The notes under the pieces are model-generated. The model was not told where the DNA came from, did not search any database, and saw only the letters and a list, made by a program, of their open reading frames with translations. The translations under genes were made by a program, and so were the position numbers. Of a stretch of DNA of 43,661 nt, positions 1 through 8,216 are shown one piece after another (positions within the stretch are counted from its first letter, which is position 1; each line of letters starts with the position of its first letter). The stretch covers positions 1 through 43,661 of the forward strand of contig CAIQHU010000180.1 of assembly GCA_903871735.1 (NCBI GenBank). The letters are read 5' to 3'. Source of the DNA: an uncultured beta proteobacterium. Its GTDB lineage: Bacteria > Pseudomonadota > Gammaproteobacteria > Burkholderiales > Burkholderiaceae.

Positions 1-525
1 AGTACAAATCCTAATTTACGTTACTTACGTGTTACCGTCAAAAATCAGTCCATTTTTATGGTCCTTGGTTACACTGAAAAAAATTCAGTAGGTGACATTG
101 AAGTTTGGTACAGTAGCACCGGTGAAGTAATCCGCTTACAAAACGGACGGATTATTGGAACAATTGGTTTAGAAACTGACTGGCTAAACGTTATTCACCT
201 CTCCCTTCCTTCTTGGAACTCATTAGCCAACAACCCTAAAGCCCTATATCAACGTCAACGTGACCAAATGCCAGGATATCGATTTGGTATTGTAGAATCT
301 GTATCAATCTATCCTACGCCACCCCCGACTAATTCAAAAATCGTGAACACTTTAGCAAATCAATTTCGTTGGTATGAAGAAGTGACTCTCAACACTGATA
401 ATAAATTACCTTCAGCTCGTTATGCTGTCCAGAATCGAGAAGGTGTATTACGCATCGCTTATGGAGAACAATGCCTAACTGAAAATTTCTGCCTGTCCTG
501 GCAGTTATGGCCTGTAACAAAATAA
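1..525 (+). CDS. yjbF: YjbF/GfcB-family exopolysaccharide lipoprotein (5' partial)
   Basis: The reading frame is open from the first base, so the gene begins upstream and only about 174 C-terminal residues are visible. Visible motifs include NPNLRYLRVTVKNQ, then LGYTE, EVWYSSTGEVIRLQNGR and a following W-x-NVI stretch, a pattern I recognise from the YjbF/GfcB (group 4 capsule) family. Family members are periplasm-facing lipoproteins encoded in yjbEFGH/gfcABCD operons for exopolysaccharide secretion. The first in-frame ATG, at 58, lies inside the conserved domain and is not the start. The stop codon (523-525) overlaps the next gene, which is a GfcC-YjbH fusion. That context strongly supports the call. 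The lipobox cannot be checked because the N-terminus is outside the window. Confidence 0.8.
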   Translation, partial: STNPNLRYLRVTVKNQSIFMVLGYTEKNSVGDIEVWYSSTGEVIRLQNGRIIGTIGLETDWLNVIHLSLPSWNSLANNPKALYQRQRDQMPGYRFGIVESVSIYPTPPPTNSKIVNTLANQFRWYEEVTLNTDNKLPSARYAVQNREGVLRIAYGEQCLTENFCLSWQLWPVTK

Positions 526-3359
526 CGATTCCAATGTTTAGAATACTATTTATTATTCTAGTCCTTTGGAGCAACGCCCTTATTGCTGTTCAGGCCAGTC
601 AAGGATCAATACCGATTAACAATGAACGTTTAAGCGATTGGCTTTTGCGTCAAAATTTGACTTCTGACTCGTATCTTTCAGGAGTGGCTTGGGTCGTGCC
701 CGAAACACGCCTCGCACAAGGTGACCATAAAAGAAAGCTTCTTGCAAAACTAGATTACTCTGAAAATGTTTCACCTATTTTAAAAGAGAAGCTGTACACA
801 TTGATTAAATCTTTACCTGTTACAGGCAGAGTCCCAATTCCCAATGCAGACCCACGCTGGCTTCAAGCGCATCCTAAAGAGGATCCAGTCCTTTCTAATA
901 CGCATTCAGTTGTATTACCAACTCGCCCAAGCAAAGTCATCATCATTCAGAACGATGGTCAGCAGTGTATTCTGCCGCACTTGGCTAGGCGAGAGGCTCG
1001 AAGTTATGTATTAGCTTGTGATCCAAAAAATTTCGAGCGTATCGACTATATTTGGATTATTCAACCCAATGGCACTATTCGTCAAATTGGTGTCGCTAAT
1101 TGGAATATCCAAGCCCAAGATGAATTGGCTCCTGGATCCATGGTGTGGGCACCATTTAGGGATTCTGGCTGGTCAGATCAATTTTCATCAATGTTTGCAA
1201 AACTTCTCTCAACACAGGGCTTTAATATCTTTTTAGATAAGGGCCAAGTAGCAATAAATCAATCTGCACTAATGAATCGAACGAGTAGGCCTGCTAGAGA
1301 TGCTGAAATTACTGCGAGTGACTGGGGCACAATTGGGCTATTACAGACTCCTTCTGCTCGAATGTCTAAAGCAGGAGAAGCACGCTTCAACTATAGTAGC
1401 GTAGATCCTTATGATCGCTACAATATTTTCTTTCAGCCTCTTGATTCTTTAGAGTTTGGATTTCGTTATTCCAACATTACCAACCAACTATATGGTCCCG
1501 CTGAGCTTTCGGGTAGTCAAACCTTTAAAGATAAAAGTCTTGATTTTAAAGCCCGTTTAATTGAAGAGACTGCAATCATTCCACAAATCGCAGTTGGGAT
1601 GATCGACCTTACCGGGACAGGACTTTTCTCAAGTGAGTACTTGGTAGCAAATAAGCGCTTTGGTAATTTTGACTGGAGTATGGGACTTGGCTGGGGTTAT
1701 CTAGGCTCAAGTAGCAACATCACCAATCCAGCTTCAAAGTTATTTGGTCAAAGCTTTAACACAAGGCAAACCGATGTTGGGCAAGGTGGAACAATTCCAA
1801 CCGGAGTGTACTTTAGAGGCAATACAGCAGTCTTTGGTGGGGTTCAATATCACACCCCTTTTAATAAGTGGTTGTTCAAATTAGAATACGATGGCAATAA
1901 TTATCAACAAGAACCTTTTAGTTATAAACCAACTCAAAAGACTCCCATAAATGCGGGAGTAATTTACCGTTATACCAATACTGTGGACTTTTCGATGGGT
2001 TTGGAGCGTGGTAACACTTTTATGCTGGGAATTACTTTACATACCCTACTCAATAAGCTAAATACTCCAAAAATATCTGACCCGCCTGCGCTTGAAGTGT
2101 TTAGATCCCGGCCAACTGCTGAACCAAACTGGTTAGCCATCGCCACAGATATGAATACCTATAGTGGTTGGACCGTTCGTCAAATTGCTCAAGACGGAAA
2201 GACACTTCATGTGGTCATCGATAGCGCTTATGGAGCCCATTTTAATGACCGCTTAGAACGAGTAACAGCCATCCTTCATCGCAATGCTCCCGCCGTCGTT
2301 GAAGAGTTTTCATTAGTATTTATTGAACGGGGAATGCCAATGACCCAACGAATAATTACTCGTGAACCTTGGGTAAAAAACTCTTTAGAGTTTCCCGTAC
2401 CCGATGATTCATTCCAAACCACCCCGTTCATTTACGCAACTGAGCCGAAATCCCTGCCAATTGAAAATCCACTTTGGGAGTCTGATCAAGCGTCATTTGG
2501 ATATTCAATTGTCCCAACCTGGCAGCAAAACTTGGGCGGTCCCGATGGCTTTATTTTATTTAGGGGAGGTGTAGCAGCCCCTATGATAGTTAGACTGTCT
2601 GAAGATACCTTAATTACAGGTGGATTGAGTATTGGCTTATTCGATAACTATGGTAAGTTTAAGTATACAGCGCCAAGTAATCTGCCGCGAGTACGTACCT
2701 TTTTGAGAGAGTATATGACCACCTCTCAATTTTATCTACCCAATCTGCAAATTACGCATTCTGGAAAGCTAGCAAGTGATCAATACTATAGTTTTTATGG
2801 TGGTTACCTCGAAAGTATGTTTGCTGGTGCCGGCGCTGAATGGCTTTACCGTCCGTGGCACAGTCCCTTAGCCTTTGGTATTGATATTAACCAAGTTCAG
2901 CAACGAAGCTTTGAGCAAGATTTGAGTTTTGATAATGCAGGGACACAAACCGGATACAGGGTAGCTACAGGTCATGCTAGAGCATATTGGGATACTGGCT
3001 GGGAATCAGTTAATGTTAAGCTCAGTGTTGGGCGATATCTTGCTGGGGATATTGGAGCTACCGTTAACGTCGGCAGGGCTTTTGATAATGGCGTGACACT
3101 TGGAGCCTGGGTCACAAAAACGAATGTGTCGGCTGAAAAGTTTGGTGAAGGATCTTTTGATAAAGGCATCTACCTAACCATCCCATTTGACGTTATGACC
3201 TCTACCCGGGGCTCGGGGGTAGCCAACCTGGTTTACCAACCATTAACGCGTGATGGTGGTTCGCAATTAAACCGAAGCATGAGCTTATACGATGCAACGA
3301 ATGCAAGAAATATGCGCCAAACAAGCTTTTTCCCAGCAGGCATGTTTAGCACTAAGTAA
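507..3359 (+). CDS. yjbH: GfcC-YjbH fusion, exopolysaccharide export outer-membrane protein
   Basis: A 950-residue protein starts with a signal peptide (hydrophobic RILFIILVLWSNALIAVQA, cleavage near residue 31). Residues of about 33-250 resemble YjbG/GfcC: LSDWLLRQNLT, GRVPIPNADPRWL and a C-terminal WIIQPNGTIRQIGVANWN block. From about residue 270 (SDWGTIGLLQTPSARM) it becomes a YjbH/GfcD-type beta-barrel with many alternating aromatic strands. In the E. coli yjbEFGH and gfc operons these are separate genes, so this is a fusion. Two starts are possible: ATG 507, overlapping the yjbF stop by 19 bases, or ATG 534, which leaves a shorter, more typical signal peptide and no overlap. Probable role: periplasmic and outer-membrane step of exopolysaccharide secretion. 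A terminator-like hairpin follows at 3504-3546. Confidence 0.85.
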   Translation: MACNKITIPMFRILFIILVLWSNALIAVQASQGSIPINNERLSDWLLRQNLTSDSYLSGVAWVVPETRLAQGDHKRKLLAKLDYSENVSPILKEKLYTLIKSLPVTGRVPIPNADPRWLQAHPKEDPVLSNTHSVVLPTRPSKVIIIQNDGQQCILPHLARREARSYVLACDPKNFERIDYIWIIQPNGTIRQIGVANWNIQAQDELAPGSMVWAPFRDSGWSDQFSSMFAKLLSTQGFNIFLDKGQVAINQSALMNRTSRPARDAEITASDWGTIGLLQTPSARMSKAGEARFNYSSVDPYDRYNIFFQPLDSLEFGFRYSNITNQLYGPAELSGSQTFKDKSLDFKARLIEETAIIPQIAVGMIDLTGTGLFSSEYLVANKRFGNFDWSMGLGWGYLGSSSNITNPASKLFGQSFNTRQTDVGQGGTIPTGVYFRGNTAVFGGVQYHTPFNKWLFKLEYDGNNYQQEPFSYKPTQKTPINAGVIYRYTNTVDFSMGLERGNTFMLGITLHTLLNKLNTPKISDPPALEVFRSRPTAEPNWLAIATDMNTYSGWTVRQIAQDGKTLHVVIDSAYGAHFNDRLERVTAILHRNAPAVVEEFSLVFIERGMPMTQRIITREPWVKNSLEFPVPDDSFQTTPFIYATEPKSLPIENPLWESDQASFGYSIVPTWQQNLGGPDGFILFRGGVAAPMIVRLSEDTLITGGLSIGLFDNYGKFKYTAPSNLPRVRTFLREYMTTSQFYLPNLQITHSGKLASDQYYSFYGGYLESMFAGAGAEWLYRPWHSPLAFGIDINQVQQRSFEQDLSFDNAGTQTGYRVATGHARAYWDTGWESVNVKLSVGRYLAGDIGATVNVGRAFDNGVTLGAWVTKTNVSAEKFGEGSFDKGIYLTIPFDVMTSTRGSGVANLVYQPLTRDGGSQLNRSMSLYDATNARNMRQTSFFPAGMFSTK

Positions 3360-3371
3360 TTTGGTTTACGT

Positions 3372-3400
3372 AACATTCTTTGTTTTTTGCAAAGAATGTT
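3372..3400. repeat. 11-bp perfect inverted repeat downstream of yjbH
   Basis: AACATTCTTTG and CAAAGAATGTT pair perfectly around a 7-base T-rich loop, starting 13 bases after the yjbH stop. No T-run follows on either strand, so it is not a canonical terminator. It could stabilise the mRNA end or act as the first of two tandem 3' hairpins. Confidence 0.6.
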
Positions 3401-3503
3401 CTTCAACTACTGTTAGTCGTAACTTTTAATGTGGTTTATACAGGGCAGTATCTTTCATACCAATTTTAAAGGTCTTCAAAAATAGAACTCTCCTTGAAGA
3501 GGT

Positions 3504-3546
3504 AAAAACTCCCTGCTAAATTGATGCGGGAATTTTATTTTTATTA
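3504..3546 (+). terminator. Probable intrinsic terminator of the yjb operon
   Basis: AAAACTCCCTGC pairs imperfectly (one bulge, one mismatch) with GCGGGAATTTT across a 9-base loop, and a T-rich stretch (attttatttttatt) follows on the plus strand. It lies between yjbH and the oppositely oriented hydrolase, as expected for a convergent junction. Confidence 0.5.
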
Positions 3547-3587
3547 TTACCCAGTACCAAAGATTCCTATCTGTTTCAACTATCTGC

Positions 3588-4298
3588 TTAAACTAATTGC
3601 TTGGCTAAAAAATCAATAATATCGTCTAACTGCTCACCAGCCGGATCAGTATGCCCGCCAGAGTATTTCTTCAGGCTCTTGTTTTTACTAGCAATCAAAT
3701 CAAATAATTCAACTTGCCCCTGCTGCGTAAAAATAGCATCTTCTGTTTTTATCTGAAACAAAACAGGTATTTGCGTTTTTTTAGCATCTGCTATTAACCG
3801 CTCACTCGGGGATCGACAAGTACCCCACATACCAAGAGTCGCCGCTTTGATCCGCGAATCGTGAGCGACTAATGGTAAGCCATAAGCTGTTCCCATAGAG
3901 ATACCATACCAGCCAATTTTTTCTGAATTAACTTCTGGCATTACACATAATTCGTCTATCGTTGCCTGCCAGTCTGCAACCATGGGGTCAATACTCAAGC
4001 CGGAACTCCATAAATCACGGAATTCTTGACGAACCATTGGCCCATCAGAGAAAACTTCTCGGCGCTCGCCGTGCACTGGGCCATCGATTGCAGCAACGAC
4101 AAAATGATACTTTTGAATGAGTGGCTCCATGGCATCAATGACTAACTGCGATCGTTTGTGACCACTACCACCATGGCCAACTAAAACAAGTGGGCGTGGT
4201 TTAGAGATATTTTCCCGATGCCAGACGGATACGGGTACTCGCCGTCCCTCTACAGTTAGCATCAGATCCTTTGAAATCACTGTATTTTGATTTTGCAT
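3588..4298 (-). CDS. Alpha/beta hydrolase (dienelactone hydrolase/prolyl-oligopeptidase type)
   Basis: This 236-residue cytoplasmic protein has no signal peptide. The oxyanion region is GHGGSGHKRSQ (residues 41-51). The nucleophile elbow is G-I-S-M-G with Ser134, the acid is probably Asp187 (KTEDAIF) and the catalytic His is His216 (SGGHTDP), giving a complete triad in the expected order. The size and the RDLWSSGLSIDP insertion resemble small acyl-esterases of the dienelactone hydrolase or YitV-like group. It starts at ATG 4298 and is divergent from the cupin gene, with 137 bases between them. The substrate is not recognisable; an ester or lactone is inferred from the fold only. Confidence 0.8.
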   Translation of the reverse strand: MQNQNTVISKDLMLTVEGRRVPVSVWHRENISKPRPLVLVGHGGSGHKRSQLVIDAMEPLIQKYHFVVAAIDGPVHGERREVFSDGPMVRQEFRDLWSSGLSIDPMVADWQATIDELCVMPEVNSEKIGWYGISMGTAYGLPLVAHDSRIKAATLGMWGTCRSPSERLIADAKKTQIPVLFQIKTEDAIFTQQGQVELFDLIASKNKSLKKYSGGHTDPAGEQLDDIIDFLAKQLV

Positions 4299-4319
4299 AA
4301 ACCTATCGTTTACCCTTAA

Positions 4320-4347
4320 TTGACTATTTAAAAAGAACTATTATTAT
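4320..4347 (+). promoter_or_regulatory. Candidate sigma-70 promoter for the cupin-Bug pair
   Basis: TTGACT (4320-4325), a 16-base spacer and TATTAT (4342-4347) lie 88 bases before the cupin start, within the divergent intergenic region. The match is by eye only; a short GACTA/TAGTC inverted repeat lies just downstream. Confidence 0.35.
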
Positions 4348-4435
4348 CGACTATTGTATAAGTAGTCTTTTAAAAACCGCTACTTTGTTAACAGTAGATT
4401 AATAAAAACTTGCAACTAACTTGAGGATATATCGT

Positions 4436-4927
4436 ATGACCGCAGTTAAAGAGTATGAAATGAAAATGATTGAAGTTACTCCAGAACAAATGGATAAAAG
4501 AGTTGCTCGCTATGACAAACTAGAATACCCACCCGATCGATATCCAGACAGTCTACTTCCTGGGCATGAGCGCCGCAATTATCTGGTCGTAGGAACCGGC
4601 CTGATTGTTGATGGTGGCAAAGATCCTATGTCGGCTATTCCAATTTCTGAGGGTTTTCAAATGTCCTATGTCGAGGCAAAGCCGGGTAATGGCCCCATGC
4701 TTCACAATCACGACACCAATGAAACCTTTGTTGCGATTAAAGGGCAATGGCGCGTTATTTGGGGCGTCGGGGAAAAGTATTCTGTTGACTTAAACCCTCT
4801 GGATGTTTGTTCAGTTCCTCCATTTGTGCCACGCCGCTTTATCAATATAACCCCGGGTGAAGGACGTGAAGAAGGTCTTTTACTAACCGTGCAACCAGGT
4901 AATGTTGCAAAAGTCGAGTACATGTAA
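4436..4927 (+). CDS. Single-domain cupin protein
   Basis: I place the start at ATG 4436 because GAGG (4423-4426) sits 9 bases upstream; the frame also extends back to a TTG at 4421, which lies in that ribosome-binding region. The product has 163 residues. Cupin motif 1 is intact: G-N-G-P-M-L-H-N-H-x4-E-T-F-x5-G, with two His and one Glu as metal ligands. In motif 2 (PPFVPRRFINI) the usual His is replaced by Arg, so metal binding may be incomplete. Small cupins of this kind often accompany ring-cleavage or sugar-acid pathways, but no substrate can be named. A Bug/TctC gene follows 68 bases later on the same strand, so the two probably form one transcript. Confidence 0.8.
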   Translation: MTAVKEYEMKMIEVTPEQMDKRVARYDKLEYPPDRYPDSLLPGHERRNYLVVGTGLIVDGGKDPMSAIPISEGFQMSYVEAKPGNGPMLHNHDTNETFVAIKGQWRVIWGVGEKYSVDLNPLDVCSVPPFVPRRFINITPGEGREEGLLLTVQPGNVAKVEYM

Positions 4928-4995
4928 TCATCTTGGGTGATTGATTTAAGTAAGTCCTCACCCAAACTAACTAAACTATTTCGGAGAAAATCCTT

Positions 4996-5964
4996 ATGCG
5001 CTTGCAACAACTTGTATTGAGCCTTTTAACTATCGTCATGAGTTGGATGTGTATCTTCTCAACCCATGCTCAAGAGTGGCCCAATAATTCTATTCGTCTA
5101 CTCATTCCCTTTGCACCTGGTGGAGGGGTCGACGGTGCTGGTCGTATTCTTGCAAGAGCGCTTGAGGAGGATTTGAAGGTATCAGTCATTGTTGAAAATC
5201 GTGCCGGCGCAAATGGTACCATCGCCATGAATGTTCTACGCCAATCGAAACCGGATGGATACACACTTTCTATGGTTTCTACGGGTGCACTTGATGTAGA
5301 TGTCTGGCTGATGAACCTGCCATATGACCCGGCGAAAGACTTTACGTATTTAGCTCCGATGGTGAAATTTCCTTTTTATCTTTCAGTTATACCCTCTTCT
5401 GGTATCAAAACAGTTGGCGATTTAATTGCAAGAGCCAAAGCAAATCCTGGCACCGTTAGTTATAGCACCCCTGGTGTTGGAAATGGCATCCATCTCGCAT
5501 CCGCTCTCTTGAGCCAGATGACAGGCACTACCATGACGCACGTGCCCTATAAAGGAGCAGGTCCTGCTGCCGTTGCACTTCTTGGCGGCGAAGTTACTTT
5601 TACTTTTGGCTCCGGACCTTCAATTCTAGGTCAAGTAGATGCAGGTAAAGTAATTGTTTTAGGCGTCTCATCTATCGACCGCGTTCCCAATCGTCAAAAT
5701 TTTCCAACTCTCAATGAGCTAGGTTTTAAAGGTTATGAGTCGAACTCTCTGGGTGGCGTAGTGGGTCCTGCAGGATTACCTCCTGCAGTTTCAGCAAAGA
5801 TATCGCAAACTATCCAACGAATTGTAAATAGTAAAGATATGCAAGATAAAATCTTAGCTGCGGGTATGGTTCCACTGCCTGGAACCGGTAAAGATTTTGA
5901 AGTAATGATCACAAAAGATCGTATTAGATATGGTGCACTAATTAAAGAAATGGATATTAAATAA
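4996..5964 (+). CDS. Bug/TctC-family periplasmic substrate-binding protein (1)
   Basis: A 322-residue member of the Bug (Bordetella uptake gene)/TctC family, the periplasmic receptors of tripartite tricarboxylate transporters. The signal peptide ends at HAQ (residue 26). Family landmarks follow in order: IRLLIPFAPGGGVDGAGR, VENRAGANGT, KPDGYTL, THVPYKGAGPAA and LGGEVTF. A Shine-Dalgarno GGAG lies 9 bases before ATG 4996. The partner gene is the upstream cupin; the downstream dehydrogenase (6041-7060) converges on it. No TctA or TctB gene is nearby. The ligand is unknown, but small carboxylates are the usual ligands of the family. Confidence 0.92.
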   Translation: MRLQQLVLSLLTIVMSWMCIFSTHAQEWPNNSIRLLIPFAPGGGVDGAGRILARALEEDLKVSVIVENRAGANGTIAMNVLRQSKPDGYTLSMVSTGALDVDVWLMNLPYDPAKDFTYLAPMVKFPFYLSVIPSSGIKTVGDLIARAKANPGTVSYSTPGVGNGIHLASALLSQMTGTTMTHVPYKGAGPAAVALLGGEVTFTFGSGPSILGQVDAGKVIVLGVSSIDRVPNRQNFPTLNELGFKGYESNSLGGVVGPAGLPPAVSAKISQTIQRIVNSKDMQDKILAAGMVPLPGTGKDFEVMITKDRIRYGALIKEMDIK

Positions 5965-6040
5965 AGTTTTTCAATACCCATTCGTGATTCGATAGATTTG
6001 ATGATGCGTATTAATTATCAAAATCAACTTCGATATGAAC

Positions 6041-7060
6041 TCAGATGTTTAACCCAATAGTCAGTGCGGCTTTACGCACTGACTCCCAAGTGTCAGCTGG
6101 TATTTCAATACCATTTTTTTCTCTACTCAGTTTAGTTTGATATTCTGGCTCACCAGGCAACATGACTTGAGAAAACCCTTTAGCTGGAAGAATCGCTTTA
6201 ATTTTTCCAATCGATTTCGATAAGGCATCCTGATATGCAGTCATTGGCCTAAACAAATCGGCTCGAAGAGCGAAGATAAAAATACCACTGCGTGCTGTCA
6301 CCCCAGGAAAGGCATCACACCCGGCTAAGGGGCCACTCATCATCTCAGCAATAATAGCTAGGGCATATCCCTTATGGCCGCCAAAAGGCACCATAAAACC
6401 CCCTTCAAAAAAATCCTGGGGATTCGTTGAGGGATTTCCATTTTTATCCATTAAGGTATCAGGCGGTAAAGATTGATGCATGGCTTTAGCAACTTTAATT
6501 TTTCCAGCGGCAATGGCTGAAGTTGCAAAGTCGAGAGTTACCGCTGGACCATCTCTATTTGGCAAAGAAAAAGCCATCGGATTAGTCCCTAAAATAGGTG
6601 CAGCGCCCCCATAAGGAGCAGTCATCGGACGATCCACTGTGCCAATCGTCATAAACATAACAACACCTTGATCACTCGCACGTTCCGTAAAGGCCGCTAA
6701 CCTTCCTGTATGAGCCGCCTGTACTACGGATACCGCAGCCACACCCTGACTCTTTGCCTTAGCAATAGCTACATCCGTGGCCATATTCCCAACGACTTGA
6801 CCAAACGACCAATTACCTGAAATCAAGGCGCTTACGGGAGTCTCTTGCAAGATTTCTGGCGTGGCACTAGGCACAATTTCACCATTTTTAATATTCTCTA
6901 AATACTCTGGAATCCGTAAAATACCGTGCGAATCATGGCCAGCCAAATTATTTGCAATCAACACATCAGCAACCTGCGATGCATGATCATCTGTTGCACC
7001 AGCCGTCCGAAAAATTAACTGGGTTAGTTCATGAAGTTTATCTTTATTGATATTTGGCAT
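6041..7060 (-). CDS. Ldh2-family malate/L-lactate/sulfolactate dehydrogenase
   Basis: This 339-residue protein carries the Ldh2 (type II malate/L-lactate dehydrogenase) signature: LAGHDSHGILRIPEYL near residue 40 with the conserved His, the PYGGAAPILGTNPMAFSLP block, DFATSAIAAGKI, and FGGHKGYALAIIAEMMSG toward the C-terminus. The family uses NAD(P)H to interconvert 2-keto acids and 2-hydroxy acids (malate, lactate, sulfolactate, ureidoglycolate, delta-1-piperideine-2-carboxylate). The start at ATG 7060 has GGAAAA about 6 bases upstream. The gene is divergent from a Bug-MFS pair, which would fit import of a hydroxy acid followed by its oxidation. The exact substrate is not determinable. Confidence 0.85.
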   Translation of the reverse strand: MPNINKDKLHELTQLIFRTAGATDDHASQVADVLIANNLAGHDSHGILRIPEYLENIKNGEIVPSATPEILQETPVSALISGNWSFGQVVGNMATDVAIAKAKSQGVAAVSVVQAAHTGRLAAFTERASDQGVVMFMTIGTVDRPMTAPYGGAAPILGTNPMAFSLPNRDGPAVTLDFATSAIAAGKIKVAKAMHQSLPPDTLMDKNGNPSTNPQDFFEGGFMVPFGGHKGYALAIIAEMMSGPLAGCDAFPGVTARSGIFIFALRADLFRPMTAYQDALSKSIGKIKAILPAKGFSQVMLPGEPEYQTKLSREKNGIEIPADTWESVRKAALTIGLNI

Positions 7061-7132
7061 GGTATTTTCCGTTGAATATGAATGTGCTTATGATAAGCCA
7101 AATCATTAAGAATCAATCGTAGAATACCAAAT

Positions 7133-7162
7133 TTGACCTCATCAACGCAGATGATGGATAAT
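7133..7162 (+). promoter_or_regulatory. Candidate sigma-70 promoter for Bug(2)-MFS
   Basis: TTGACC (7133-7138), an 18-base spacer and GATAAT (7157-7162) lie 38 bases before ATG 7201. A second TATAAT at 7173-7178 has no convincing -35 box. The assignment is by visual match only. Confidence 0.4.
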
Positions 7163-7200
7163 CAGTGATTACTATAATAAAACCCTATTGGAGAATAGTC

Positions 7201-8199
7201 ATGCACCAAAACCCATTCAAATTTGTTAAGCTTTTCTGTCAAGCAATGCTTGTTTTCTTGACCCTTCAAATCAATCTTGGATTTTCTCAAACGCCCTTTC
7301 CAAATAAACCCGTCACCTTAATAGTTCCCTTCCCACCGGGTGGTGCTGCAGAGCAACCTTCACGCGTTATTTCTCAATCATTACTCAGTGTTTGGAATCA
7401 GGCTACTGTAGTCATGTCTAAACCGGGAGCCGGTGGGGCTATTGGTGCCTCCATGGTAGCTAATGCTACTCCAGACGGCTATACATTAATGGCAACGAAC
7501 CCATCTTTATTGATACTGCCAGAAGCCGATCGTATGTTTAATCGGCCAGCACAATTCGAACTTTCCAACTTTACCCCACTAGCTCTCCTTGTCGCAGACC
7601 CAATTGTTCTAGTTGTAAAAGGTGATGCTCCGTGGAAAACTTTCCAAGAATTCGCAAGCGATGCAAAAAATAAACCGAGTGAATTTACGTATGGCTCATC
7701 CGGTGCTTATAGCGCCTCTCATCTACCAATCGAAATGCTTGCTAATGCAGCCAATATCAAACTCAAACATATTCCTTATTCAGGTGGAGGTCCTGCCATC
7801 TTAGCCCTTTTAGGTGGTCATATAGCCCTTACTGCTAGCTCTCCCGCAGCTGTCGCTACGCAAATAAAAGCCGGTACTTTGCGGCCCCTCGTCGTCACTG
7901 GTGCAAAACGCGTTGCAGCTCTACCTGATGTACCAACTGCTCTTGAACTTGGCTATAAAGATGCTGAGTTTTACTTGTGGATTGGGTTATTTGGTCCAGC
8001 TAAAATGCCTGAGGCATTAGTTAAATCGATTCGAGCTGATATTAATAAAGCGGTTACTCAAGAAAACGGCTTTAATCAAAGTATGAGTAAACTTGGCGCC
8101 GCTGCAGATTATCGGGACGGGCCAGCCTTTGCAGATTTCCTCAGTAAAGACCTTGCTAGAATTAAAGCAACTATCCAACGTATAGGCAAAGTTGATTAA
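7201..8199 (+). CDS. Bug/TctC-family periplasmic substrate-binding protein (2)
   Basis: I start this gene at ATG 7201, which has GGAG (7190-7193) 7 bases upstream; a GTG at 7165 would add 12 residues that do not look like a signal peptide. The 332-residue product has a signal peptide ending near GFSQ (residue 30), then PNKPVTLIVPFPPGGAAEQPSR, GAGGAIGASM, TPDGYTLM and HIPYSGGGPAILALLGG. The usual Asp after the glycine loop is replaced by Glu. Features such as LWIGLF and YRDGPAF also occur in Bug(4), so these two form a subgroup. An MFS carrier follows 17 bases later, suggesting one operon. Confidence 0.9.
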   Translation: MHQNPFKFVKLFCQAMLVFLTLQINLGFSQTPFPNKPVTLIVPFPPGGAAEQPSRVISQSLLSVWNQATVVMSKPGAGGAIGASMVANATPDGYTLMATNPSLLILPEADRMFNRPAQFELSNFTPLALLVADPIVLVVKGDAPWKTFQEFASDAKNKPSEFTYGSSGAYSASHLPIEMLANAANIKLKHIPYSGGGPAILALLGGHIALTASSPAAVATQIKAGTLRPLVVTGAKRVAALPDVPTALELGYKDAEFYLWIGLFGPAKMPEALVKSIRADINKAVTQENGFNQSMSKLGAAADYRDGPAFADFLSKDLARIKATIQRIGKVD

Positions 8200-8216
8200 A
8201 TTATTAACCAACTTCT

